From the NCBI RefSeq assembly GCF_028372415.1, contig NC_092875.1, positions 144,926,856 to 144,990,855 of the forward strand: 64,000 bases of DNA, in the 5' to 3' direction. The notes below the pieces were generated by a model. The model worked only from the letters and a program-made list of their open reading frames with translations, did not search any database and was not told where the DNA came from. The translations under genes were made by a program, and so were the position numbers. Position 1 is the stretch's first letter. Every line of letters starts with the position of its first letter. This document shows, piece after piece, positions 10,340 to 22,805 of this stretch. This DNA comes from Notamacropus eugenii (taxonomy: Eukaryota > Chordata > Mammalia > Diprotodontia > Macropodidae).

Positions 10340-10930
10340 CTGAAATGATTCTTGTTTTTTGTTTTTTAATATTTTTATTGATCTCTTTGGTCTTGATATC
10401 CAGTTTATTTCTGAATATAATCTTCCTCTGTCTCCCACCTAGTGGGCTACTACTTTGATTTAAATAGGAAGAAAAAATAGTTCAGTAAAACTAACCAATA
10501 CAGAGACTAAATTTGACAGCATATGCTATAATCTACACCTTTCTCGTTCCCTCCTTTTGTAATGAGCAAAGGGAGGTACATTGTCTCAACATTTGTGTGG
10601 AGCCAAGCTTGATCATTATAATTGTACAGCATTTACTTTCAAAACTCATAATTCACCTTTGCAAAGAAGGGAAAGAACTGGAATTTCATATTACTTCCTG
10701 GGAGCCATGATAATTTATTAATTACACTTACATAGAAATCTGTTTTGTTGTTTCTGCTCTCTTTATAGTATTTACATCATTGTGCATATTATTCCTCTAG
10801 TCTTGTTTACTTCATTTTGCATCAGTTTGCATATCTTACATGCTTCTCTGTATTCTTATATTCACTAACACAAGTTGATTAGCTTCTCAAATAATAGAAA
10901 ACTGCTTTGTTTCTCTTATTTATATTTTTG
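10340..10930 (-). mobile_element. L1/HAL1-type 3' end fragment
   Basis: Contains the minus-strand L1 3'-end phrases 'cagtaaaactaaccaataca', 'ccaagcttgatcattataat', 'acttcattttgcatcagttt' and 'cttctctgtattcttatatt', in the order expected for a marsupial L1-clade 3' end. It is heavily decayed and no ORF remains. Confidence 0.5.
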
Positions 10931-11147
10931 CAGAATGGCAGAAGCACCACACATGAAGCTTGTGGACTGTATGCCCTGAATGCAACCTCATCGAGATTAA
11001 AATTTCATTGGGACATATTTAACAAAGTATAAAAATGCCACAAAATATAGATAAAATTATATTTTAAAACCAAGCCAACATATAGCCTGCAGGGATCCTT
11101 ATGTGGGGATCAGTGGACTCTGTTTCTATTTAAGTTTGACATCATTG
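10931..11147. mobile_element. hAT-like nonautonomous DNA transposon
   Basis: The right end reads 'atttaagtttgacatcattg', the complement of the 'cagtgatgtcaaac' type terminal sequence. The body has 'cattgggacatatttaacaa' and 'tatagcctgcagggatcctt', phrases I associate with an old marsupial hAT-like repeat. The left terminus is decayed. The element lies between two L1-type minus-strand fragments. Confidence 0.45.
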
Positions 11148-12734
11148 GTTGATGGAACTTTTCTTTTTATCTCTCCAGGGCATGTCGCTAAAAGTAGAAT
11201 AACTGGTTAGGTTGAGGATTATTTTCTTTTCTTAAATTTTTATTCTAAACTTCAACACCACAAAAGAACTTTGTCATGAGTACAACAGAACAAAAAAGAG
11301 AATTCTACATGAAACCATGAATCTCCATTTCACTTTACTTGCCTTTCAAAGAAAATGTTTATAATACATTTTAAATGCTACTTTCAAAATTTTTCTGATG
11401 GTCCTTCCATATTAACTACCTTGTATCCTTTTTTGTGTCTTAAAACTGTCTCAGTTGCCCTCTTTTGGGGGGCAGCAAGGGGGGGCATTACTATTCCTAA
11501 TTCTTCTGCCCCTCACATTAACTGAGAAAAAAATCAAATAAAAAGCTTGCGTCAAAAGAGCATAGGGGATGAAATGAATCTACACAGCAGCCATGTTCAA
11601 AAATGTTTGTTTCTTTGTCCAGAGGTGAAAATACTTCATCATATGTCCTCTGGAGATATGGTTAAATATTGCTTTCATTAGAATTTTTGAGTCTTTCAAA
11701 GTTATTTGCTTTACAATGTTGTTGTCATTATATAAACTGCATATTTGGCTCTTCTTGCTTCACTCCACATCAATTAATATTACCAAGAATTCTCTGAAAT
11801 CATCTCTTTTGTAATTTCTTGTAGAATAATAATATTCCATTATATTCACATATAACATATCGTAATTATTTCAGTCATTCTCTAAATACCCAAGAGGCAA
11901 TCTAAGGCATCTCTTTAAAGTTTAGTTTTCTTTTTTCTTCTTTTTCTTGCTTTTAATTTTCTCTTTAAGATTATGAAATTTGTTTTACTTGTGACTATTC
12001 CCTCCCTGCATTTATCCTCCCTCTTAACCTATCCCTGCCCCCATCCCTGCTTGCTGCCTTATTGTGTTTGATGTATTTCTACACCAAAATGTTTTTGTTA
12101 ACTCTTCTCTGTCTAAGTAGGAGATTCATATGACTGCTACTCCACCTAACCTTTCCTCGATATTCTTCTATTTCTCTCATATACCTCAGTTACAAGAAAT
12201 AGCAAGTTGACCCCACTCTTCTTCCTTTATTCACCAGTGTATTTTTGTCCTTTTCTTCTCACTTCTCTTTTCTCCTTTTATCTCTCTTTCCCTCAGAACA
12301 GAATCATTCCCGCACTCCCAGGACCTTTTTGTGTGTTTGTTTTAAATTCAGCTCCCTCAATTCCCTTTGAAGACATTAAATTTATTAAAGAACATTTATT
12401 TCTTTTCAATTTAGAATGTTAGCATGTATCTCCCTCCAAATGTTCAAATAAATTTACCTTTATAGCTTTCTCTGGACTCTTGTATTTGAATTTCAAATTC
12501 CTATGTATTTTTGATTTTTTCATCAGAAAGGCTTGATAGACTTCTTTTCCATTAAAAATTCACCTTTTGTTCTATAGTATTATGCTTGGTTTTTCAGGGT
12601 AAGTTATGCTTGGTTGAAAGTCTATTATCTTTCACCTTTTGGAAAACCATATTACAAGATCTCCTTTCATTTTTGGTAGATGCTACAAGATCTTATGTGA
12701 TTCTAACCAGAGTATTTGGGTATCTAAACTGCTG

Positions 12735-12862
12735 CAACTATAAAATAGGGAAAATCAAGTGCCTCACAGGGTTTTTGTGAGGAACAAATGAGATAGTACC
12801 CAAAAAAGTGCTTAGCATAGTGTCTAGCACATAGTAGGTACTATACAAATTCCCTTCCTCTT
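12735..12862 (+). repeat. MIR/THER-type SINE 3' part, nested
   Basis: The run 'ctcacagggtttttgtgagg', 'aacaaatgagatagta', 'agtgcttagcatagtgtcta', 'gcacatagtaggtactatac' is the classic MIR-type 3' region. It splits the ORF1 relic of the surrounding half-L1-like element, so it inserted later. Confidence 0.8.
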
Positions 12863-13030
12863 TCCTTCCTCTACTTTCTGGACATTTACAGTGTTTTCTT
12901 TTTAAACATGGAAGTTCTGGTTTTTTGTAATGGCATTTCAGATAATTTTCTTTTAGCGGTTTCTTTCAGGAGGTGATAAGTGGATTTTTAAAAAATCTTT
13001 ACTTTGCCCTCTGTTTCAAATAGAGTTAAG

Positions 13031-13556
13031 CAGGTTTTTTTAAGAAATGATTTCTAAGATAACATTGTATATAGTAACTGCAACATTGTTTTAAGAACAG
13101 CTTTTAAAAGATAAGTTGTTTTGACTATTATAAATACTCAAATTAACTTTAAAGTTCATAAGAGGAAAGACACTATTGGCATTCATAGAAAGAACTGATA
13201 AATAAAAGTATATACATTACAAATACTCAAATTAACTTTAAAGTTCATAAGAGGAAAGACACTATTGGCATTCATAGAAAGAACTGATAAATAAAAGTAT
13301 ATATATAGAATAATTTTATACATACAGACACACGCTCACAAACACACCTATTTGTATCTAATGGCAGTCATCTCCATGGTGGTGGGGAGGAAAGAAAGAA
13401 AAGACATTTACAGGATAATTTTGTTGTATAAATTTGAAAGGAATAGAAGTTGTGCAAAGGAGATTTTGAGTTTCATTTGCAAATTGTTTATTGTACTCCA
13501 TTATGGAAATCTTCTTTTATCTCATAAATTAAAAAATAAAATTTAATAATAAAAAG
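13031..13556 (+). mobile_element. 5'-truncated L1 3' end, nested
   Basis: The text follows the 3' UTR type also seen at 17336-17730 and 20698-21425: 'gtatatagtaactgcaacat', 'ttttgactattataaatact', then the 'tttatctcataaattaaaaa' end with an A-rich tail. It is on the opposite strand to the half-L1-like element it interrupts. An internal segment is duplicated at 13132-13303. Confidence 0.75.
13132..13303. repeat. Perfect 83-bp tandem duplication (period 89)
   Basis: Bases 13132-13214 and 13221-13303 are identical over 83 bp, with a 6-bp junction (cattac). The duplicated unit is L1 3' UTR sequence. Perfect identity contrasts with the decayed element around it. Confidence 0.95.
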
Positions 13557-13865
13557 AATATATCTAGTTTTTTTTTAAATCATGGTTTTCAAATAGTTCA
13601 AATGATTTTTAAATTATCTCTCTTTGACAACTGTCCCAAGTCATTTGTTTTTGATATCTGATATTTTATATTTTCTTTCTCTTCTCAAAATTTTAGATTT
13701 AGTTTTAATGATGCCATTTCATGGAGTCATTGACTTTTATTTAATGTCTTCTGTTTTTCAGGCATTCTTTTTCTTGGATGAGGTTTATAAAATTCTCTTC
13801 TAAGCTGCTTCTTTTACTTCCTATTTGTTCTTCAAGAGATTTTATTTAATTAGAAAATATATCTC

Positions 13866-14180
13866 CAGTCATTCAATCAACTAGCATTTCTCAAGTGCTA
13901 CTATGTGCCAGGTACTGTGCTAAGCACTGGAGATACAATGAAAAGAAGTCCCTGTTCTGAGGAAAGATACAGTCAATGGTTAGAAACAACATGTAAACAG
14001 TTATATAGAGAGGGCAGGATATATAGAGGGTAAATTGGAGATAATATCAGAGGAAAGTTTCGAAGATTAAGGAGAACTGGGAAAGCCTTTTGTGTAAAAG
14101 GTAAGGCTTTAACTGAGTTTTGAAGGAAGTCAGGGAAGCCAAAAGGTAGAGATGAGAAGAGACAAGATTTCAGGAATGAG
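13866..14180 (-). repeat. L2 3' fragment, antisense
   Basis: Contains 'tatgtgccaggtactgtgct', 'aagcactggagatacaatga', 'agtccctgttctgaggaaag', then 'ttttgaaggaagtcagggaa', the order of the L2 3' end read in antisense. Confidence 0.75.
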
Positions 14181-14429
14181 GGATCTAATTCCAGGCACTT
14201 CTAGCTTCCATTCTTCTAGGTATTCACATATTGACTGTAGATTTCCCCCATCCCCTTTAAGAGTCACTGTTTGTAGTTGTTATAGGGTTAGATCTGTAAT
14301 GTTTACTGACAGAGTATGGCATAGCAACAGTAGACTGGTCACTACATAATGAATTCTTTTACTGAGGCAAGCCATGAAACCAAGAATAATGTTCAAAATA
14401 GTTTTTAGGCCTATTCTGTCAATTTCTCC

Positions 14430-14505
14430 TTCAAGCAATAAATCAAGCATTTATTAAGCATCTAATATGCCAAGATACTAAGTGAGGAGCTGGAGACACA
14501 ACATA
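14430..14505 (-). repeat. L2 3' tip, antisense
   Basis: 'caagcatttattaagcatct' and 'gaggagctggagacacaaca' match the antisense L2 3' end. It abuts a sense L2 3' end, giving a tail-to-tail arrangement. Confidence 0.6.
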
Positions 14506-14662
14506 GCTTTGCATATGTTTGTTTGCATATTGTCTCCCCCATAGATTGTGAGCTCCTTGAAGGACTGACTTTTGCCCCTTTCCATATCCCTAGCTTTTAG
14601 CACAGTGCCTCACACGTAGTAAGCAAGTGCTTGCTTAATAAATGTTGGCTAATTGATTAATT
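14506..14662 (+). repeat. L2 3' end, sense
   Basis: 'tgtctcccccatagattgtg', 'agctccttgaaggactgact', 'agcacagtgcctcacacgta' and 'gcttaataaatgttggctaa' are the hallmark L2 3' end. Confidence 0.8.
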
Positions 14663-14944
14663 AAGGGATCTTTCATTCCAAAAGAGAAAAATATAACAAG
14701 GAGGGAGATATGAGTACGAAGGTACTTCCTACCTCCTTCTCAGTAAGTTTTCACTGTGCTCCTAGTGTAATTTGTAGTGAATTCTTAGATTACCAATGTA
14801 CTTCTTGAATTCTCTATGGAGAAACTGACTAAACTTTAGTATCAGAATATACTTCCTCCTCAGTGTTAGGAAGATGAGTTGGGAACTTGTTTCAATAGTC
14901 CAAAAAGAAGAGATCATATTATTTTCCTTCATATAATAAGTTCC

Positions 14945-15365
14945 AACCAGATTGGCTTATTTTCAAGTCCTAAAACTTTCACTTCCGTCTCCTCGCCCTG
15001 TGCCTTTGAACCCTCTGTCTCCCACACTTGGAATGTCCTCCCCCTGTAGCCTCAACTTTTTGACTCTTAGGTCTCACTTCAAGGCTCAGCTCAGATGTCA
15101 CATCCTATGGGAAGTCTTTCATGATTCTTGAGTTGTTAGTATTTCCACTCTCCTCATACAACAGACACGTGTATACACACATATTATATTTATACAATAT
15201 ATATGCATATGTGTGTATGTATATATTGCATAGCCCTAGTAGAATACAAGATCTTAAGAGCTAGGACAGCTTTTCTTTTGTTTGTTTCTTTACATCATTT
15301 TTGCCTAGCATCAGTGTCTCACACATAGCAGATAAACCTAATGGACTAGACTAGAGTTAGCTGCA
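14945..15365 (+). repeat. L2 fragment with internal microsatellite
   Basis: 'cttggaatgtcctccccctg', 'ttcaaggctcagctcagatg', 'gggaagtctttcatgattct' and the 3' end 'gaatacaagatcttaagagc' follow L2. A (TATATGTG)n tract at about 15165-15235 interrupts it. Confidence 0.8.
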
Positions 15366-16984
15366 TTTGGGCAGGGGATGGACAGGGAGGACTGTGGAAG
15401 TGCTGTTATTAGTTCTATGCAGATATGCATGTTTTACTAAATAGATAGAAGAGATGTGTGCTTTACTAACTAAAAACTAACTTAAAAAAACCCCTAAATC
15501 TAAAACTAAATTAAAACTAGAAAAAAAAACAAAACAATTGGGGATAGAAGGGCTGGGAGAAACTAACGCATGTGTTTTCAGGTTGAATAGAATCTTTAAA
15601 TACTTTGAGAGTTATTTGTCAAGCCAGATACAACAATAAAAATAAAAATTAAGTAAAATATCACATCAAATCTAAGATTTCTGGACTTGCATAAGAATAT
15701 GCTTTATTTTAAAACATTATGAGAATATTTGAGCACATATCTAGTGCCACATTGATCTTACATTGATACCCTACTACTCATATCAAATATATATTTTTGT
15801 TCAAATTTTTGTCTTCATGCCCCACAAATGATGAGTGCAAGAAAGTGTCAGAATTCTACAAAAACAATAAGGAGGAATGTATGAATGCAATTATTAATCT
15901 CTGTTTTAAATTAGTTTCTTCATTTTCAATATAACTATGATAAAGAAATTTGCATAGCATGACTCAAAAAGAGGCTGTTTTAAATGGATCTCATTTAAAG
16001 CTTTGTGGTTTGACTAGGATGCTTTGGATAAATAATACTGATTAAATTAAAGAGGGCTGAGGAGGTTCATTTGTCTTTCCTAGGATGGTAAAACTACATA
16101 GTTGCAAAGGTGAGTGCCTGAAAGGTTAAAGTGTTTGCACACGCTGAATTTTAAGGATGAGCATGATAAATTGCCACTCATACCTGTCATTGCCTTTCAC
16201 CCTATCAGCCCCCAATAGCTATTTCATCAAAAACATCCATCGCTTAGAACATCATGGCAACTTGCCTTTCATTCAGTTTTTCTTATTGCATGCAGTATCA
16301 GAGCAAGATTTGAAATAGAACGGTCTAGTAAAAAAGTATGCCTTTTTAATCATAATGATCTGAGTTAGGAAAAATATCTAGTAAGGACTAACAGATTTTA
16401 ACCCCATGGATTATCAGTGATCTAACTGAACAGTTAACCTTAAAGTAAACTGCTCTCTTCTGAGCTCCCTACTTTAAATTTTCTCTGCTACAAATAGACC
16501 TTCTTACATTGTTTTAAAAAATCTATATCAAAATTCTGAAAGAAAAATATCAATGAAAAATATTATATGACTTTTACTAATTTTGTGAAACTATTGAACA
16601 GTTTTTTGAGCTCAAACTGTAACTAGGATAGCCTATTAGGGTTTTACCTAGGGTCTACAGTATCTTGTGAAATATACTTACTTCCTGGAAGACCTCGTGT
16701 CTTCCCATTCTATGACCACCATCCTCACATCTTGCCTGTCACCAGTTCACTTTATCCCATAACCTTTGTGGGAATGAGGGGTAGACTGACCTGTCTACTA
16801 ATTGACTACATCTTTCGTTGTTAATGCATTGTTTCTGGTCTCCCTGCCCCCACCTCATACTCAACTGCTGTTTGTTTTTGTTTTAATCCGGATAAGGGAA
16901 AACTGATGGTAATTCCTTCTTGAATTTCTTAGAGCAGCATTCCTATATAAATTGAAGTATTTGTTAACATTACACTTTAATCCT
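15366..16984. other. Unassigned noncoding sequence, partly conserved-looking
   Basis: No repeat family or coding frame recognised. The part at 15990-16330 is balanced, non-repetitive text that resembles vertebrate conserved noncoding DNA in texture; this is an impression, not an alignment. A weak L2-like stretch may run from about 16690. Confidence 0.4.
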
Positions 16985-17150
16985 CCAGCTCCTAATCCTC
17001 ATCTTCTATTTGTCCAGTACTTATTTTGCATATTCTCATACATATATGAATTATCTATCCCTGATAGAATGCAAACTCTATGAGTGTAGAGAGGAGCAAA
17101 ATTCTAAGGATATAGTAAGCGTTTAAAAATGTTTGCTAATTGATTGATTA
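16985..17150 (+). repeat. L2 3' end, sense
   Basis: 'cttattttgcatattctcat', 'gatagaatgcaaactctatg' and 'gtttgctaattgattgatta' fit the L2 3' terminus. Confidence 0.6.
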
Positions 17151-17269
17151 AACAGGGGTGCTCATTGTTTGGCAACAACATTTTCCAACAACAAGAAAAA
17201 ACATGAGTAACACCACAGTCTTCTCGATGACAGTTCAGGTGTCATAGTTAGTCAGGTAGTCAACTAGCC

Positions 17270-18055
17270 TTCATCAAACATTTACTATATGCCAGGCATC
17301 GTGCTAAGTTCTGGAGACACAAAGAAAGGTAAAAAGAGAAAGTTGTATACAGTAGCAATGGTATTGTTTTAAGAACAACTCTGAGTGACTAAATCATTTT
17401 GACCCAAATTAACTACAAAGGAATATGAAGGAAGACTCCATGTGCACCCAGAGAAAGAGCTCATAAATGGAAACATGTATGAATAATTTTACTTATATAC
17501 ATATATATTATACATATTTGTATGTAATGTAGTCATCTCTAGGTGGGAGGGAAGAAAAAAGAAAAAGAGAAAGGTTTATGATAACAGTTCCATATATTTA
17601 AAAGGAATAGTAAGTTGTACATAATAGATTTTCAGCTCCGTGTATGCTCATCTTTTTTTCCTATCCTACTGTGTTATAGAAATCCTTGCTTTATTTTTCT
17701 AATTTCAGAATAAAATAAATACAGTTTAAAACAAAGAAACAAAAACCATATACCCAGTACCAAGAACTCATGCTCTAAGGGAGGGAGATAATAAGTAAAC
17801 AAGTAAACATGGACAAGCTGCATAGAGAGGCTATTATTATTAGGGGTTGTCTCAGAGGAAAGACATTAAGATTAAGGAGGAATGGGGAAAGGATTCTTGT
17901 AGAAGGGTAGACTTTGGAAGCCTGGGGGTAGAGATGGGGAGAGAGAGTTCTAGGCATGGGAGCAGTAAGTGAAAAATGCCTAGAGGGAAAAGATTGAGTG
18001 TAATGTGTGAATAGCAAGGAGGCTGTTCCATAGTCATATAACCCATAGATTTTTG
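17270..18055 (-). repeat. L2 3' fragment, antisense, split by an L1
   Basis: The left piece (17270-17335) has 'tatgccaggcatcgtgctaa' and 'tctggagacacaaagaaagg'. The right piece (17746-18055) resumes with 'aactcatgctctaagggagg', 'gattcttgtagaagggtaga' and 'aatagcaaggaggctgttcc'. The two parts are co-linear in L2, so the 17336-17730 insert came later. Confidence 0.75.
17336..17730 (+). mobile_element. 5'-truncated L1 3' end inserted in L2
   Basis: Same 3' UTR family as 13031-13556 and 20698-21425 ('gaacaactctgagtgactaa', 'gagaaaggtttatgataaca', 'ctgtgttatagaaatccttg'). It is flanked by related sequences acaaagaaaggtaaaaa (17319-17335) and acaaagaaacaaaaa (17731-17745), a plausible diverged target-site duplication. 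Confidence 0.75.
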
Positions 18056-18576
18056 GTCTTGAGAGCGTCTTGCCAGATGGCACCCAATAAATCACCTATC
18101 CATTGTGATTACTATTTGAAAACATAAATAGTTATTTGTCAGATATACAGGGTTAAAAACATGGTGATTTTTTAAAAGGGGAAATGTGTGCTCATATCAA
18201 ACATAGAAGGCTGTCAAATAACGCTTTGCATGGGGAATTTGGTTCTCATATGTGAATAGTACACATTATGTGCACAAAAATTATGCAAGGAAATTCTGTT
18301 TTCCCTACAGTCCTACTCTCCTATTTCTAAATTTGAGGAGCACGGGAGCATTCATACCTAGTAATTTCGCAAACCACAATGGTAATATAACAGGGAAGTA
18401 AGGCAGGAAAGTGCCAAAGAAGGAAAAAACAGGAGTTTTTGTCCTAGCAAGCTCTCAAGTGATCCAATATTATTGGTGTTAGCAATTTTTAAAAATTAAC
18501 AATAAATTTAAAATTTGACAAAATTAAAAATGAACAACAATTTATTTTCTTTTGCTCCCACCTTCTATCCCTTGTG
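18056..18576. other. Unassigned AT-rich noncoding sequence
   Basis: No repeat family, RNA gene or coding frame recognised. Confidence 0.5.
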
Positions 18577-19631
<1,055 letters not shown>

Positions 19632-19876
19632 TCTTGTTGGTGATGTTCAATCATGTCTGACTCTTTGAGACCTCATTTAGTGTTTCACTGGCAAAGATAC
19701 TGGAGTGATTTGTCATTTCCTTCTCCAGCTCATTTTACAGATGAGGAAACTGAAGAAAAGAGGGTTGACTTGCCTATCACCATGCAGCTAGTAAGGGTCT
19801 AAGGTCAGATTTGAACTCAGAAAAAAAGTCTAACTAAAGGTTCAGTTTGCTAGCCACTGAGCCACCTCTTCATCCT
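19632..19876 (-). repeat. tRNA-derived SINE with RTE/BovB-like tail
   Basis: Antisense order: tail 'tgatgttcaatcatgtctga', 'ctctttgagacctcatttag', 'aaagatactggagtgatttg', core 'cattttacagatgaggaaac', and tRNA-like head 'cactgagccacctc'. The tail matches the 3' sequence shared with BovB/RTE elements, which mobilise such SINEs (MAR1 type). Confidence 0.85.
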
Positions 19877-20204
19877 ACATGGCAGAAAAACTGTAAAGAG
19901 GTCGATTAGAAGACACAAGTAAATTTCAGTTAAGGTGGTGCCAAGGCCTCTGCTCTTACTTCCTTGTCTCACTCATTCAAATGGGAGTTAGAGAATTGCA
20001 ACTTTGCCTTTATTCATTAGTGAATTTCTATGCTCACCAGTCATTTAATAGACCACCTCTTCCTTACGTCATTAGTGACCAGAAACACTTACAGAATGCT
20101 CGTGCATACTCCAAAGTCCACGTGGGGATGGTATCACCTCAGGACAGCACATGCTCATACAAACTGAGCTCATTAGCCAGTCCTGTTGTACTTACATATG
20201 TATT
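19877..20204. other. Unassigned noncoding sequence
   Basis: No repeat family or coding frame with family features was recognised. Confidence 0.45.
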
Positions 20205-20330
20205 TGTTGTCTTGTCCAATAAAATATATGTTCTTTGAAGACAGAAGCATGTTGTCTTCATCACTCCAATATATAGCACAAAACCTGGCCAACAGTGGGC
20301 ATCAACAAATACTTTTTGATTCATTGGATG
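20205..20330 (+). repeat. L2 3' end, sense
   Basis: 'atatatgttctttgaagaca', 'tatagcacaaaacctggcca' and 'caacaaatactttttgattc' follow the L2 3' terminus. Confidence 0.55.
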
Positions 20331-20697
20331 ATTTTCTCCTTTCACCTTATAGTGTCACCACAGTAGAACAGAGGCAGATGGAAAGAACAAAGATAAAGGA
20401 AGGAAGATGATGTCTCCACCCTTTTTTTCTAGCCCAGGATAGAGGTCAAATCTGACTGGCTTTTATTACAGCATAGGTAATACCTACCCTTCTCTGTGTT
20501 GCTATTTAATTCTTTTGCAAAACTAGATGTGAGATGTAGTGAATTCAGCTTCTTAACACATTTCAGTTTTCTGTAATCCAGATTAAGAGATTTTGGAGGC
20601 GTGTTGTCCATGAAGGAAGAGATCCATAGAGGATAGAAAGTGTCTACTACATTTTCCAGATATTTAAGTTCAAAACAATTATGCAAAGACTAATTGT
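20331..20697. other. Unassigned noncoding sequence
   Basis: Nothing recognisable in repeats, RNA or coding. Confidence 0.45.
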
Positions 20698-21425
20698 GAA
20701 TTGATCTAACCATTTTGGAGAGCAATCTAGAATTATGCCCAAAGAGTTGTTAAACTGCCTATATCCTTTGACCCAGCAATACTACTACTAGGTGATTAGG
20801 GTAAAAGGAAAAGAATCTATATATTCTTAAATATTTATAGCAGCTCTTTTTGTGGTGTCAAAAAAGTTGAAATTATAGAGATGACTGTCAATTGGGGAAT
20901 GGCTGAACAAGTTTTGGTATATGATTGTGATATAATACTACTGTGCTATAAGAAATGATGAACTCAGAAAAGCACAGATAGACTAGCGTGAAATAATGAA
21001 TAGCAAAATGAATAGAAACAAGAGAACACTATATACAGTAACAGCAATACCATTTTAAGAATAACTTTGAACAAATAAGCCATTTTGACTATTATAAACA
21101 CCCAAATGAACTACAAGGGACACATGAAAGAAGATACTGTCTACATCCAGAGGAAAAAAATGATAAATAGAAGTATGTAGAGAATGATTTTACATATATA
21201 TTTGTATATTTGTATTTATTAGCCTTATCTAGGGTGGGAAGGGAGAGGAAAAATTGGAAAAAATAAATTTTTATGATAACTTAATTGTATATTTTTTTTA
21301 AATAGCAAATTGTATGTAATAAATTTGTAGTTTCACATACAGTCATCTTTTTATTATACTATATTATGGAAATGTTTATTTTATTACATAAATTAAAAAC
21401 AAAATAAATAATTTTAAAAAACTAA
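20698..21425 (+). mobile_element. 5'-truncated L1 3' end
   Basis: Starts within ORF2 C-terminal sequence: 'cattttggagagcaatctag', 'cctttgacccagcaatacta' and 'tatagcagctctttttgtgg' are the plus-sense counterparts of 2090-2270 in the full-length L1. It runs through 'tgctataagaaatgatgaac' into the 3' UTR and an A-rich end near 21420. Many stops; dead copy. Confidence 0.85.
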
Positions 21426-21699
21426 GCTAAGAGGAAGAGAGAAGGAGAGACAGAGATATGAGGCAAAGAGGAGAAAAATTGGAAGCAATAAAAGGACTTC
21501 CCTCATGCTGTTTCTTACTCTTGCTAGGATGTTTCCTCACATGGCCAGGAGAAGTGATGGCGTGAGGTATTTCCTTTTGTTCCTATGAGTAAGCAGTAAG
21601 ATGGCTGGGATGTTTCAGCACAGTCTTCTATGCATTAAAATAACCAGCTACTCTTTCTTCACACCTCCTCCACTGCTTGAGGAAGGAGTGTCGCCCCAC

Positions 21700-21960
21700 C
21701 AGTTTATAAGCCCTGGAATCATAAACAAAGAAGTTCCGTCCTTGCTCCTGGAAAGGCTCTGTCAGTGTCTTCCCCCGTGGTTCTCTTCATCACCCCAGGA
21801 ACTCATTACCAGTGATTTTCCAAGGCAAAACTCTCCTCCCTGTCCATCCTGTTACAACGTAATCTCCTTGAAGTCAGGGACTGTCCTCACTTTTTTATTT
21901 TTACACTTTGTGCTTTGCACAGAGTGAGAATTTAATACATGCCTTTTTATTCATTTATTC
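21700..21960 (+). repeat. L2 3' end, sense, diverged
   Basis: 'gtaatctccttgaagtcagg', 'gactgtcctcac' and 'gtgctttgcacagagtgaga' match the L2 3' terminus. The upstream part (from about 21700) is less certain. Confidence 0.5.
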
Positions 21961-21989
21961 ATTCTTTCTTTCTAGCTTTTCCAGGTTAT

Positions 21990-22230
21990 AGTTGTGGTTT
22001 TTCAATCCTTTTGGTTACATCCAACTCTGCATGATCTCATTTGGTCTTTTCTTGGCAAAAGATACTGGTATGGTTTGCCTTTTTCTTCTCCAGCTCATTT
22101 TACAGATGAGGAAACTGAGGCAAATGGGGTTCACACAGCTAATAAATGTCTGAGGACGGATTTGAACTCAGAAATATGAGTCTTCCTGACTTCAGGTCCA
22201 GCATTCTATCCACTGTACACTTATCTGCCC
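21990..22230 (-). repeat. tRNA-derived SINE with RTE/BovB-like tail
   Basis: Antisense order as at 19632: 'caatccttttggttacatcc', 'ggcaaaagatactggtatgg', 'tccagctcattttacagatg', 'aggaaactgaggcaaatggg' and the head ending 'atctgccc'. It lies directly against a long sense L2. Confidence 0.85.
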
Positions 22231-22234
22231 ACTC

Positions 22235-22805
22235 TCTCCAGTGCATTCTCCAATTAGCTTCCAAAGTGATCTTTCTAAAGCTCAGGCTGATCACTCCCTA
22301 ATCAATTAATTCCAGTGGCTTCCTATTACCTCCAGGATCAAATATCAAATTTTTTGACTTTTAAAGCCATTCCTTTTCTATCCTTTGAGTCTTTTTATAC
22401 TTTCTTCTATGTAGTTTACAGTCTAGTTACACTGTTATTCTTGTGGTTCCTCAAACATGACAGTCCATGTCCTGACCATGCTTTTTCATTGAGTGATCCC
22501 CCTCCCTTGAATGCTCCCTCTTCTCACCTCCACTTCCTAGCTTCCCTAGCTTGCTTCAAGGTTCAGCTCAAATCTCAGCTTCTACAGGAGGCCTTTCTGT
22601 GGTACCCACAGAAGTCCTTTTTCTCCAAGATTATCTCCCATTTATGTTCCATCCTTTACATATCTAGTTATTTACATTTTATCTCCCCTCACTCAATGGT
22701 TAGCTGCTTGAGGACAGAGACTATGTTTTGTCTTTTTCTGCATGGCCACTACTTATCACAGTGCCTAGTACATATGAAGTGCTTAATAAATGCTTGTTGA
22801 CTGAT
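22235..22805 (+). repeat. L2 3' region, about 570 bp
   Basis: Near-continuous L2: 'agtgatctttctaaagctca', 'ccagtggcttcctattacct', 'cagctcaaatctcagcttct', 'ggctagctgc'-like 3' end with 'acagtgcctagtacatatga' and 'gcttaataaatgcttgttga'. A 161-codon open frame here (22315-22800) is chance within L2. Confidence 0.9.

Larger units (their letters stand above)
11215..13865 (-). mobile_element. Half-L1 (HAL1)-like element, interrupted
   Basis: Read on the minus strand, the segments 13865-13560, 13030-12890 and 12735-11940 follow ORF1-type sequence of the intact L1 (13685-13735 resembles 6900-6935; 12965-13030 resembles 6655-6720; 12490-12720 resembles 6345-6560). They are followed directly by an L1-type 3' end (11905-11215), with no endonuclease or reverse-transcriptase region between. 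That is the HAL1 layout: ORF1 plus 3' end. An internal deletion of an ordinary L1 would look the same. A MIR (12735-12862) and an L1 3' end (13031-13556) have landed inside it. Confidence 0.55.

Noticed and set aside
13132..13303. CRISPR-like repeat
   Set aside because: Only two units, 83 bp long with a 6-bp gap, in L1-derived vertebrate DNA; it is a plain tandem duplication.
22315..22800. 161-codon plus-strand open frame
   Set aside because: The DNA is a continuous L2 3' region; the frame has no L2 reverse-transcriptase motifs and is chance.
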